Assembly: GCF_019578655.1 (NCBI RefSeq)
Contig: NC_063259.1
Span: forward strand, 6,622,001 to 6,686,000
Length of the DNA stretch: 64,000 nt
Direction of reading: 5' to 3'
Origin: Ricinus communis
Lineage: Eukaryota; Streptophyta; Magnoliopsida; Malpighiales; Euphorbiaceae
The translations under genes were made by a program, and so were the position numbers. Below the pieces are notes generated by a model. The model was given only the letters and a program-made list of their open reading frames with translations, was not told where the DNA came from and ran no database searches. Shown one piece after another: positions 25,202-36,271 of the stretch (the first letter of the stretch is position 1; each line of letters starts with the position of its first letter).

Positions 25202-27965
25202 TGTCACGACCCCACCCGTGGGCCCGTGACCGACACTACGGAATGGGTAGGCTTAAGGCCATCGAAACCCGTAGTAAGCCTGACACTCACTGATTTAAAC
25301 AAATCTCATCTCAAATTAATATTATTAAAGCCACAATTCATCTTAAATGCTACATTTTACATAAATACTTCGGTCTGCCAAAAAAAAAAACTAGGCGAGA
25401 CCTGAAACTCAGAAAATTTACAACTGATACATCTACTATTACTACTGCGGAGAATCTAAGATTTACCAATTTACATACCAAATCAAATACATCACCCGAT
25501 GATGAAGGAGTCAATAAGAGTCATGAGAGGACTAACAAATTACGAATCCGAAAAAACATAAATGGAGACTCGGTCTGAGAGTGAGTTAAAATCAAATAAT
25601 CTAGAGACTATTGCTTCTTCCTCGGAAAACATAGATTATTCAAATCAGATATCAAACCATACTATAATTATACCCTACTATTTCCTTCACATAAAAATAT
25701 TAATCATTCGAATCAAAATATCAACCATGCACGTAAATACAATCCATATTATAATCATACCATAATAAATAAATAAATGAATAATAAAAATATATTTTTA
25801 CTTTTACGGGACGAGTGGCTCTAGAGAACCCTAAACCCCAAAATCTAACAGCCCATTTTGGCTCTCTTAATCCAATAAGATCGGGCGCCTAGAGAGCAAG
25901 CTCGATCGTGGTCCTTACCTCTAGCCCCGAACACTTGAATTCCAAATAAGCCGGCCAGAGAGCATCGCCGATCAGTGACCTTAACTCCTAATCAATCAAC
26001 TCAGCCCCAGAGCAATGCTCGATCGGGCAAACAAATCCATATTAACCTTATGTCCATAATCATTACCGGCAGACGCGTCCCGATGTAACCCACCAAAGTG
26101 GCATGTTCTACAAGCCACATTTCCCAATTCGCAATCATCACATATAATAAATATCATTATCCGATGAACTCAACCAACACATATCGGAAATGAAGATTAA
26201 AGATTTAAGGTAAAACAACGTGCAATTTGTGAGGGGAAAAATAATAACGTTTGTCTTATTATAACATACTAATAATAATATTTATATTATTTCAAATATT
26301 AATAATCAAGTGAAATCATTTATTTCATGATACTAATAATCATATTAAGCACAAATTCTAAATAGCATATTAAAATCGGACTAGCAACAAGAAAGATTAA
26401 ATGACTTTAACTCACAGGGATTGGGCGACCTCCTAGCTCGCTCCGGTGCCTCGGTGAGGAGCGAAATGAATGTATGATCATCTAATCACGGAAAACAATT
26501 TATCAATACTCTGAGACAATCCATCATTAATCCTAGGTCTAGACTCCTAGGACTGACTGTCTAAGAATCTCGACTCGGGAGAATTCTACCGAAAATCCGG
26601 CAGAACCTCCCCTAAAACACGAACATTACCCCCCGTAAAAACGGGTCCAGGACCTACCAGAAGAACACTTCAAATATCCAACAATTGAAACAACGGGAGT
26701 CGGGTCCCCAAACTTCACTATTTCCCGACTCCGCCACACAGCACAAAATACGTGGCAAGCAAACTGACAGACAAATTTTTTTTACTCACAAAAATCATCA
26801 AATACTCAATATAATCCAATAGAAACAATTAAACCAAGAATTCCAAAATTAACGGGCCAAAGATAATTACCGAGACGCTCGATCGCTCGGTCGACTCGCC
26901 TCCAGCCGCCGGAGTCCGATCGACGATCCGAACACACCATCGGACTCACAACGACGCGCTGATGACGATCCCTGCTTTCGATTTTCCGATCTGACACCCG
27001 ATCATCCGGAGAGATTTGCGGACGATCTCGACCGTCGATTCGCAAACGAAGCCCGATCGCCACCAAACCGGTGCCATCGGAAGCTTGAGCAGAGGGAAAG
27101 CCTGGATACGCCTCCGATCATCCATCCTCCGGCCGGAGCTCACGGAAAGCCCAAACCCGCCTCCGTCGGCCAGCCCACGCCCCCCGACGGTGGCCACCGA
27201 CGCCTGCAGCTGGCCCCCCTCACTCTCTCCCCACTCTCTCTCCTCCTTTCTTCTTCCCCGATTTCTTTCCTTTCAATATCGACATTAGGCCCCCAAACTT
27301 TTTCTTATTGCAATTTGGTCCCTCAACTTTCTTAATTACTTACAATTTCATCCATTAAAATTCCAATTTGACCCCCAAACTTCTTTTTAGCCTTTCAATT
27401 AAGCCCCTAACTATTTAATTTGGGCCAAATCCGAATTATTGAAAATACACAATTACAAAAATACCCCTGACCGACATATTTATTTACTAAAATACCAAAC
27501 TCACAAATTTCCATTAAACCCTCACAAAAATAAAATTATACTTTTAATCCTTATTCCAAAATAATCCTCCAATTAAATCCTATACACAATTAAATTAAAT
27601 AATCAATTTCCAACTCAAAATTTAATACTACTAATCAATTATAATACCAATTTTCCCAAAATTCTTTTATAAAAACATCCTTTATAATTTCTTCCAAAAT
27701 TTTCCAATATATAATTTTACTTATATAAATATGCATTTGGAAAAAAATTTGAATAACCAAAATATAATCATTTCTCAAATAGTTTACTTAATTACTCCTT
27801 AAAAATCAAACTAATTGGATATGGAAAATAACTCATTTATTTATCTAACATGAACATTCAAAATTTGTATTTAAATCATTCCAATTAAACCGAATAAAAA
27901 TAAAGCTAAAATTAACTTAAATAAAAACTCATTATTAAATATATAAAAAAATTCCGGGTGTTACA
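25202..27965 (-). mobile_element. Solo LTR, same family as 17043-22832, inverted
   Basis: 2764 bp with ends TGTCACGACC...CGGGTGTTACA, the reverse complement of the family seen at 20022-22832, flanked by the 5-bp duplication AACCC. There is no internal domain, so this is a solo LTR left after LTR-LTR recombination. Read on the minus strand it has the same order as copies 1 and 2: AT-rich start, GC-rich core (about 26880-27260), conserved tail with degenerate palindromic boxes (25870-26030), then the terminal segment. The plus strand contains aaccctaaacccc near 25830, an isolated match rather than a telomeric tract. Confidence 0.92.
26880..27260. other. GC-rich core of the inverted solo LTR
   Basis: Shorter than in copies 1, 2 and 4: the variable left half (read on the minus strand) is reduced to ~100 bp, while the conserved half with gatcggaggcgtatcc is present. 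Short open frames on both strands are not conserved between copies. Confidence 0.62.
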
Positions 27966-27970
27966 AACCC
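27966..27970 (+). repeat. Target-site duplication, right (AACCC)
   Basis: Direct repeat of 25197-25201, directly after the LTR end ttaca. Confidence 0.92.
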
Positions 27971-30265
27971 CGTAAGAGGGGTATATTTATAAATATTGGA
28001 GAACAACCCCGTAATATGGTGATATTTATGAATCCAAGAAAATAACCCCGTAATTTTAGTATATTTGTGTGTATCAGAAAACAACCCATTCAATGGGTTA
28101 ATTTTATAATATGAGAAAACAACCCCGTAAAAAGAGTATATTTATTAATATAACAAAATAACTCCGTAAAACGTGTACATTTATGAATTTAAAAAATTAA
28201 CCCCGTAAAACATGTATATTTATGAATATGAGAAAACAACCATGTAGTAGTGCTAATAATTTAATATGAGAAAATGATTCCGTAAAAATAGTGTAATTCC
28301 GAGTGTATGAAAACAATATAGTAGAAGGGATAAATTTTTTAATATGAGAAAATAATCCCGTAAGAGGAGTATATTTATAAATACTAGAGAAAAATCCCGT
28401 AATACAGTGATATTTATGAATCTGAGAAAATAATCCCGTAATTTTAGTATATCTGTGAGTATGAGAAAACAACACCGTAAGAGGGGTATATTTATAAATA
28501 TTAGAAAATAATCCCGTAATACTGTGATATTATAAATCTCAGAAAATAACCACGTAATTGTGGTATATTTGTGAGTATGAGAAAACAACCCCTTAAATGG
28601 ATTAATTTTATTATATGAGAAAACAACCCCGTAAAAGGAGTATATTTTTCAATATAAGAAAATAACCCCGTAAATACGAAATATTTATGAATCTGAGAAA
28701 ATAACCCCGTAATTTTGGTATATTTGTGACTGTGAGAAAACAACCCCTTAAATGTGTTAATTTTATAATCTGGGAAAACAACCCCGAAAATGTATTGTAA
28801 TTGCGAGTCTAAGAAAACAGCTTCAAAGAAGGGGTATATTTCTCAATATAAGAAAGTAACTCCATAGAACGTGTATATTTATCAATTTGAGAAAACAACT
28901 CCATAATATTGCTAATAAATTAATATGAGAAAATGACACCGTAAATGTGGTATATTTATCAATAAAAGAAAATAACCCTATAAAATTTGTATATTTATGA
29001 ATCTGAGAAAACAACCCTGTAAAAGTAGTGTAATTGCGAGTGTAAGAAAACATCCTCGTAGAAGGGGTAAATTTCTTAACATGAGAAAACAATCCCGTAA
29101 GTGGGGTATATTTGTCAATATAAGTAAATAACTCCGTAAAACGTGTATATTTATCAATTTGAGAAAACAACCCCATAATAGTGCTAATAATTTAATATGA
29201 GAAAATGACCGTGTAAAACTGGTATATTTATCAATACTAAGAAAATAACTGCGTAAAAGGTGTATATTTATAAATATGAGAAAACAACCCCATAAAAGTA
29301 GTATAATTGCCAATCTAAGAAATCAGCCTCATAGAAGGGGTAAATTTTTAATATGAGATAACAACCCTGTAATACGAGAATATTTATGAATATGAGAAAA
29401 AAACCCCATAATTGTGGTATATTTATGAGTATGAGAAAATAACTCCTTAAATAGGTTAATTTTATAATATGAGAAAACAACCCCGTAAAAGAGGTAGATT
29501 TGCCAATATAAGAAAATAACCCTGTAAAACGTGTATATTTATGAATTTGAGAAAACAACCCCATAATATTGCTAATAATTTAATATGAAAAAAAAATCCT
29601 GTCAAAGTGGTATATTTATCAATATAAGAAACTAACCCCGTAAAACGTGTATATTTATGAATATGAGAATACAACCCCGTAAAAGTAGTGTAATTACGAG
29701 TCTAAGAAAACAGCCTCGAAGAAGGGGTAAATTTTTTAATATGAGAAAACAACCACGTAAGAGGGGTATATTTATAAATTTTAGAAAACAACCTCGTAAT
29801 ACGCGGATATTTATCAATCCAAATAAATAATCCCGTAATTTTGGTATATTTGTGAGTATGAGAAAACAACCCCTTAAATAGGTTAATTTTATAATATAAG
29901 AAATCAACCCCGTAAAAAAAGTATATTTGTCAGTTTAAGAAAATAATCCCATAAAACATGTAAATTTATGAATTTGAGAAAATAACCCCGTAAAATATGT
30001 ATATTTATGAATCTCAGAAAACAACCCCGTAAAAGTAGTGTAATTTCGAGCCTAAGAAAACGACCGTATAAAAGGAGTACATTTTTTAATATGAGAAAAC
30101 AACCCCGTAAGAGGGGTTTATTTATAAATATTAGAAAACAACCCCGTAATATGGGGATATTTATTAATCCGAGAAAGTAACCACGTAATTGTAGTATATT
30201 TGTGAGTATTAGAAAACAACCCCTTAAATGGATTAATTTTATAATATGAGAAAACCACCCGGCAA

Positions 30266-30270
30266 AAGGA
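30266..30270 (+). repeat. Possible degenerate target duplication, left (aagga)
   Basis: The five bases before the LTR are aagga; those after the other LTR (37091-37095) are tagta. They agree at three of five positions. The array phase is continuous across the element: aaccacccggcaaaa on the left, tagtatatttatcaatata on the right. That fits a simple insertion whose duplication (for example aagta) has mutated once on each side. Confidence 0.45.
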
Positions 30271-31097
30271 TGATAGGAAATCATCATCCTAGCAACCATA
30301 CACTCCAATAACTAATGAGTTATGATACATATGGAATGTAAGAAAACACCCTCCAATCAAGATGATTCTAAAACCCAAGGATCTCCTCAAGTGAAGTTAG
30401 GGAAAACTAGTTCCAATAATGAAACTAGCACTTGAATTCAACTCCAAAAGTCACAAACCAAGTATGATTTGATAAGTTAAGAATCAAACACAAGATTTTG
30501 GTTAGAGAACACCACAAACTATAAAAATAGTTTGATAAGTTCAAAGTTCATACAAGAACTTAAGCAAAAACACTTATAAAGAGCAAACAAAGATTATCAT
30601 TCATCAATTCCCCTTACAAATGAATTTGGCTTGGATATTTGTAGCGAAAACAAGACAAAGAAACCTAGATGGATGTCTTTTGAGCTTTCCCATGTTATCC
30701 CCTTTATTTCCCCTTAAAACTCATTAAAAGTGGTTGTTTTTACATTGATGTCACTCATTTTGTAACTCCAAATTATGACTAATCATGTGCATCCATTTTG
30801 TAACTCTAAATGACAACTAATCACACCATAACTTAAGAAAACTTAATAAAAATAAAAAGGCTTCAAATGAATTTTATTGGACCTATGAGTTCAACCCAAA
30901 CTTATTGCACTAAATTAATGATTTTGATTCCTTTTTGCAATCCTAAACCTTGGGCTGAGTCTTGTTGTATTTGAACACTCCAAATGTCTTTAATTAAGCC
31001 CAACAAAGCTTCTTGCATTCTTTTGGACTTGGATCTTGTCATTGGACCTCCTTGAAAGCTTAAAGTATCATTTGCAATTCTTGTCTTTATTGCATCA
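30271..31097 (-). repeat. 3' LTR of the gypsy element
   Basis: 827 bp, TGATAGGAAATC...TATTGCATCA on the plus strand. It matches 36272-37090 but contains ~45 bp around 30612-30665 (including ggcttggatatttgtagcg) absent from the 5' LTR, and lacks a ~38-bp duplication around tgtgcatccattttgtaac that the 5' LTR has. The plus-strand right end (30902-31097) also encodes the C-terminus of the polyprotein. Confidence 0.93.
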
Positions 31098-32390
31098 TTC
31101 CCTCTCTCCTCGTAAGAATTCATCCTCGAATCAGCCTCATTGTCAACTTCATCACCTACATCAAATAAAGAAAGATCAGCAACATTAAAAGAAGCACTCA
31201 CATTGCCATACTCACTTGGCAAATCTATTTTGTACGCATTGTCATTAATTCTTTCAAGGACTTGGAATGGCCCATCCCCTCTTGAAATTAATTTAGACTT
31301 CCTTTGGCTTGGAAATCTTTCCTTTCTCAACTCAAACCCAGTCACCCGGCTCAAATACTACTTTCTTTCTCCCATTGTTGTGTTGCTTTTCATATTGTTG
31401 ATTTCTTTTCTCTATTTGAGCACGCACCTTCTCACGTAAGCTTTTAACAAATTCAACTTTTTGCTTGCCTTCATAATTAGCCTTATCAATGGGTAATGGC
31501 AGTAAATCCATAGGAGTTAATGGATTGAACCCATATATAATCTCAAAAGGTGAACAATTTGTTGTACCATGAATACTCCTATTGTATGCAAACTCAACAT
31601 GTGGCAAACCTTCTTCCCAATTCTTCAAATTTCATTGAATTATTGCCCTCAATAGTTGTGAGAGAGTCCTATTAACCACATTTGTTTGTCCATCCATTTG
31701 TGGATGAAAAGTTATTAAGAATAGAAGCTTTGTTCCTAACTTGCTCCAAAGCATCTTCCAAAAGTGGCTAAGGAACTTGACATCTCTATCACTGACAATT
31801 GTCCTTGGAACCCCATGCAATCTCACAATTTCTTTGAAGAACAATCCTGCAATATGAGTTGCATCATTGGTCTTGTGGCATAGAATGAAATGTGCCATTT
31901 TGCTAAACTTGTCAACAATAAAAAAAATAGAATCTTTCCCTCCCCTTGACCTAGGTAATCCTAGAAAAAAGTCTATAGAAATGTCTACCCAAGATTCATT
32001 AGGTATGGAAGTGGAGTATACAACCCATGAGGCATTACTTTAGATTTAGCTTGTTTACAAGTGATGCATCTCTCACATATTTTTTCAACATCTCTTTTCA
32101 TTTGTGGCCAAAAGAAATGGTTCCCCAAAACATCTAAAGTCTTTTTCACACTAGAGTGCCCCATCAAACCCCCACCATGTGCCTCCTTCGCAAGCAACTC
32201 TCTTAAAGAAGATTGAGGCACGCATAACTTATTTTCTTTAAAAAGAAAACCATTATGTCTATAGAACTTGTCAAATCCCCCTCTCTCACATGCCCCATAT
32301 ACATTAGCAAAACCATAGTCTGAATTATATAATTCCTTAATGAACTCAAAACCCAATAATTTTGCATCAAGTGTAGAAATTAGAGCATAC
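30902..32390 (-). pseudogene. Integrase region of the gypsy polyprotein, broken
   Basis: Would insert the element cDNA into host DNA. The minus strand shows an HHCC zinc-binding segment ([11 protein letters not shown], then CERCITC), a catalytic core with VSDRD and HPQMDGQT, then a C-terminal tail rich in basic residues (GPMTRSKSKRMQEA). The third catalytic position is altered: counting 35 residues after the Asp of VSDRD, the codon at 31680-31682 is Asn, not Glu. There is an in-frame TGA at 31632-31634 and frameshifts near 31900-31990 and 31340. The stop at 30902 lies inside the 3' LTR, so the last ~64 residues are encoded by LTR sequence. No classical chromodomain is seen. Non-functional. 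Confidence 0.85.
31098..31111 (-). other. Polypurine tract
   Basis: On the minus strand, gaggagagagggaa, fourteen purines directly abutting the TG of the 3' LTR at 31097. This is the expected place and composition for the plus-strand primer used during reverse transcription. Confidence 0.88.
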
Positions 32391-33791
32391 CTTCTAGATA
32401 GAGCATCGGCAACAATATTCTCTTTACCTTGTTTGTACTTGATGATGTATGGAAAGGATTCAAGAAATTCCACCCATTTAGCATGCCTACAGCTTAGCTT
32501 CTCTTGTCTTTTGAGATATTTCAAAGACTTGTGGTTGGTGTGTATAATGAATTCCTTATACCAAAGATAGTGTTGCCATGTCTCTAAAACTCTTACCAAA
32601 GCATAAAACTCTTTGTCATAAGTTGGGTAGTTAGACTTGCTCCACTTAGCTTCTCACTAAAGAACGCAATTGGTCTTCCTTCTTGCATCAAGACTCCACC
32701 AATACCTATTCCACTTGCATCACACTCAACCTCAAAGGTTTTAGCAAAGTTAGGCAAAGCAAGTAAAGGTGTTGAACTAAGTTTGTGCTTTAGCAAGTTA
32801 AAAGCATTATCTTGTTCTTTTTCCCACTTGAAACCCACATTCTTTTTAATGCATTTAGTTAAAGGTGCAGCAATTGTAGAGAAATCCTTAATGAATCTCC
32901 TATAAAAGCTAGCAAGACCATGAAAACTCCTAACATCATGCACGCTAGTAGGTTTTGACCACTCTCTAATTACTTTTACTTTTTCTTGATCAACATGAAT
33001 TCCCTTATCATTAACAATATATCCAAGAAAAGTAATTTCATTAGTGCAAAAGTGCATTTCTTAAGATTAGCATATAATGTCTCTTGCCTTAACTCATCAA
33101 AAACCAGCTTTAAGTATATTACATGCTCATCTAAAGATTTGCTATACACAAGAATATCATCAAAATAAACTACTATAAACTTTCCAATGAAAGCGCACAA
33201 AATATGATTCATCGATCGCATAAAAGTACTTGGAGCATTAGTTAAACCAAACGGCATGACTAACCACTCGTATTATCCATGTTTTGTTTTGAAAGTGGTT
33301 TTCCATTCATCACCCTCACGCATTCTTATCTGATGATATCTAGATTTTAAATCCACTTTAGAAAACACACAAGCACCATGCAATTCATCCCACATGTCAT
33401 CTAGCCTAGGTATAAGATGGCGATACTTTACTGTTATTTTGTTGATGGCACGACAATCAACACACATCCTCAATTAACCATCTTTTTTAGGCACTAAAAT
33501 TACAGAAACCGCACAAGGACTCATGCTTTCTCTTACGTACCCCTTATCCATAAGCTCACTCACTTGCCTTTGGATTTCTTTTGTCTCCTTGGGGTTGCAT
33601 CTATATGCTGGCCTATTTGGTATGCTTGCGCCCAGAATGAAATCAATTTGATGTTCAATTCCTCGAATTGGTGGTAATCCTTTAGGCACATCTTCGAAAA
33701 AGAGGTCTTCATATTCCTGCAAAAGCTTAAGAACAACACTAGGAAAATCCTTGTTAAGATCGTTAGAAATCATCAAAACTTCCTTGTACAT
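32391..33791 (-). pseudogene. Reverse transcriptase and RNase H region, broken
   Basis: Copies element RNA into DNA and degrades the RNA strand. The RT part shows [43 protein letters not shown] and the catalytic YFDD (codons at 33156-33167). The RNase H part shows [31 protein letters not shown] and VADALSRR. Reading is interrupted by in-frame stops at 33474-33476 (after KKDG) and 33273-33275 (after KTKHG) and by frameshifts near 33060 and 32640. Catalytic motifs survive, but no continuous protein is possible. Order and motifs place it in Ty3/gypsy. Confidence 0.88.
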
Positions 33792-34179
33792 GAGTACAGG
33801 GTTGCCTCAAGGTTAGTGTTTTCCTTACATCACTTGGATTTTCATACACATTCATTTTTCTTTCACTCTCATCTCCCTTGTTTTCTCTCACCTTGTGTTT
33901 CCCATTACACTCACTTTTACCACTTACCTCACCTTTTTTTTTCACTATTTCTTGCTCCCTCCCCAGATATTCCCCATATGAAGATTCAAGCTCTTCATAT
34001 TGTTGTTTAATTCTCACTTGATCATCAAAAATGGCCTTGGGAGATAATAGTCCAAGATTGAACTTTTATCCATCAATAGTCAAGGAATATCGATTCCCGA
34101 ACCCATCATAAATCACACGCCTATCGTATTGCCAAGGTCATCTCAACAAAACATGTCCAGTATATATGGGAACCACATT
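33763..34179 (-). pseudogene. Protease-RT linker, broken
   Basis: In frame with the Gag-protease segment upstream but holding further stops at 34138-34140 and 34066-34068 after the one at 34180-34182. The decayed frame still resembles the gypsy protease tail and linker (PWQYDRRV, then a charged KQQYEELESSYGEYLG stretch). It ends in a frameshift near 33800, after which the RT frame opens. Confidence 0.7.
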
Positions 34180-35649
34180 CTAAAGCACCTCATCCTTATA
34201 TCTCCCAATGGAAAAAGAAATTAGCACTTGGTTATTTACCTTCACAACACCACTATCATTTAACCATTGCAACTTGTAAGGCCTTGGATGTTTGGTAGTT
34301 GGTAATTTCACTTTCTCCACAAGCAAAGTACTAGCAACATTAGTATAACTTCCGCTATCAACAATCATGTTACACAACTTAATGGCAATTAAACAATGAG
34401 TATGAAATAAATTTTCACGCTGCTCTTCATGTTCATCGTGTTTACATTGCAAATTAAGTGTGCGTTGTACTACTAACACATCCCCTCTAGCATACTCAAC
34501 ATCACTAACATCCTTTAAAGTTGGCATGTCATCATTCTCATCATCATCATTTTCACTTTCAGATTCAACAATTCCATCACTAACAATCATGGTCCTCTTA
34601 TTAGGGCAATCACGTGCATAATGGCCATGTCCAAGACACTTAAAACACTTCAAGCTTCTAGACTGATTAGCTTGATTCTCAACTTTGTTTTTGTTGCCTG
34701 TTTTATTTTTATTCTTATTCTCATCCACTTTAGGCTTAGCAAATTTATCATCCTTTTTACTCCAATTCGATTTCCAATTAGAAAAACTAGAACTCGAATT
34801 AAGTTTAGAATCAAACTTACTTGCACCTTTTCGCTTGAGTTGCCTTTCAATTTTCATGGCCACATTCACCATGTCCTCAAGCTCCACATAATGTTGCAAC
34901 TCCACAAGATCAACAATATTCTTGTTTAGACCATTCAAGAATCTTGCCATGGTGTCCTCTCTATCCTCCTCCACATTTGCTTTAATCATAGCCATTTCCA
35001 TTTCTTTGTCGTACTCCTCCACACTCATGGTTCCTTGCCTTAGAGTTTGCAATCGTTGATGCAAATCTCTATAGTAATGGTTAGGAATGAATCTCTTCCT
35101 CATGATGCATTTCATCTCCATCCATGACCCTACGGGTCTTTCTTCATTTCGTCTCCTTTCCCTAAACAATTGATGCCACCAAATACTAGTGTAATCACAA
35201 AACTCAACGGCAACAAGTTTTACCTTTTTCTCCTCCGAATAGTTATGGCATTTGAAGATTATCTCCATCTTTTGCTCCCATTCCAAGTAGACATCAGGAT
35301 CATTCTTTGCTTGAAAGGAAGGAATTTTCATTTTGATGCTACCTAGGTTGCGATCTACACCATCTTGCCTTGATCTCCTATTGTGTCTCCTAGGATGGTT
35401 ATCTCCACCAAAAGTGGTTGCTTGGTCATCCTCCAAGTCATCTTCAGCATCATAATCCTCTTGTTCAAAGGCTAGTTGCCTTTCTCTTCTAGGCTCGTTT
35501 TGAATCCTTGTAATAGTTTCACCTTGCCTTCTCACACTTTCAACAACATCATCCATCCACTTATACATTCTTTTAAACTCCTTTTGCATTGCTTGCAAAT
35601 TTTTCTCAATGGATGCTCCAACACTACTTGAAACTTATTCTTTTGACAT
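34180..35649 (-). pseudogene. Gag nucleocapsid plus aspartic protease
   Basis: Structural protein and processing enzyme of the element. The probable start is the ATG at 35647-35649, but codon 5 is TAA (35635-35637). From there the frame is open for ~480 codons to 34180. Counting from the codon at 35598: acidic and basic N-terminal region, retrotransposon Gag domain about 100-230 (VYLEWEQKMEIIF, LQTLRQGTMSVEEY), a Lys/Asn-rich linker, a CX2CX4HX4C zinc knuckle at 318-331 (CFKCLGHGHYARDC), an acidic stretch at 344-357, then retropepsin with the active site as Asp-Ser-Gly at 414-416. It ends at an in-frame stop after IGRYKDEVL, before the protease is complete. Confidence 0.88.
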
Positions 35650-36257
35650 TGCGCAAAAACCTAAAAAACAAGTTAGGATAGCCTCACTCCCTCACGTGTT
35701 TCTCTCAATTAAAATGTCACATCACTCGTGTTTCACTCAAAGTTTTAGCTTTTCTCGATGCTAGTCTCACCACTATTGCCTTTTACCTCTCTTCCTTTTG
35801 CTTTAGGTTCTTAGATGAACTAATCACCTAAACAAACCAGATCAGATTATGACAGTCCAATGGAGTGAAAAAAAAAGGTTGGTCTAGATCAAGTTGTAAG
35901 GTAAGGCCAAATTTAAAGTAGCTAGACACAAGAAAGCAATGAAATAAAACAATAGAATAGGATTGATATGCCATCCAAACCTTCTTTTTGTTTGATCTTT
36001 TGATTCTTTTTTTAATTATTTTTAATGATAATAATAAAAGTAAAAACAAATTAAGAACAACATAAAATTTTTAATAAGAAGGGACAACAAAATTTTATTT
36101 TATGAACACAAATGTGTAAACTTTGAAAAGAAAGAGTACTTAGAAGGATAAAAATTAAAACAAAAAGAATTCGGGACAAATAAAGAAAAAGTGAAGAAGA
36201 TAAGAAACTTTAATAACACACAAAACACAAAGATAAGAAAACCTCAACTTAAAGCAA
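35650..36257 (-). other. Untranslated leader of the gypsy element
   Basis: About 600 nt between the primer binding site and the Gag ATG, A-rich on the plus strand, with no convincing coding sequence. Its position and size fit the 5' leader that would hold packaging signals; I can recognise none specifically. Confidence 0.7.
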
Positions 36258-36269
36258 GCTCTGATACCA
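36258..36269 (-). other. Primer binding site, initiator tRNA-Met
   Basis: The minus strand reads tggtatcagagc two bases inside the 5' LTR. This is complementary to the 3' end of plant initiator tRNA-Met, the usual primer of plant Ty3/gypsy elements. It fixes the element orientation as minus. Confidence 0.93.
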
Positions 36270-36271
36270 AA

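Larger units (their letters stand above)
27966..30270 (+). repeat. Satellite array, block 3
   Basis: Array continues in the same orientation up to the insertion of the gypsy element at 30271. The final partial monomer reads gagaaaaccacccggcaaaa, and its missing right half lies beyond the element at 37091. No gene seen. Confidence 0.95.

Noticed and set aside
17043..27965. The 2.8-kb elements as DNA transposons or Helitrons because of similar inverted ends
   Set aside because: The ends are TG...CA with 5-bp target duplications (CTTAA, AACCC) and imperfect inverted termini, which fits LTRs. Solo and paired states also fit LTR recombination.
34621..34929. Plus-strand hydrophobic 102-codon frame opposite gag
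   Set aside because: It is the antisense of the Lys/Asn-rich Gag linker and zinc-knuckle region; no independent evidence.
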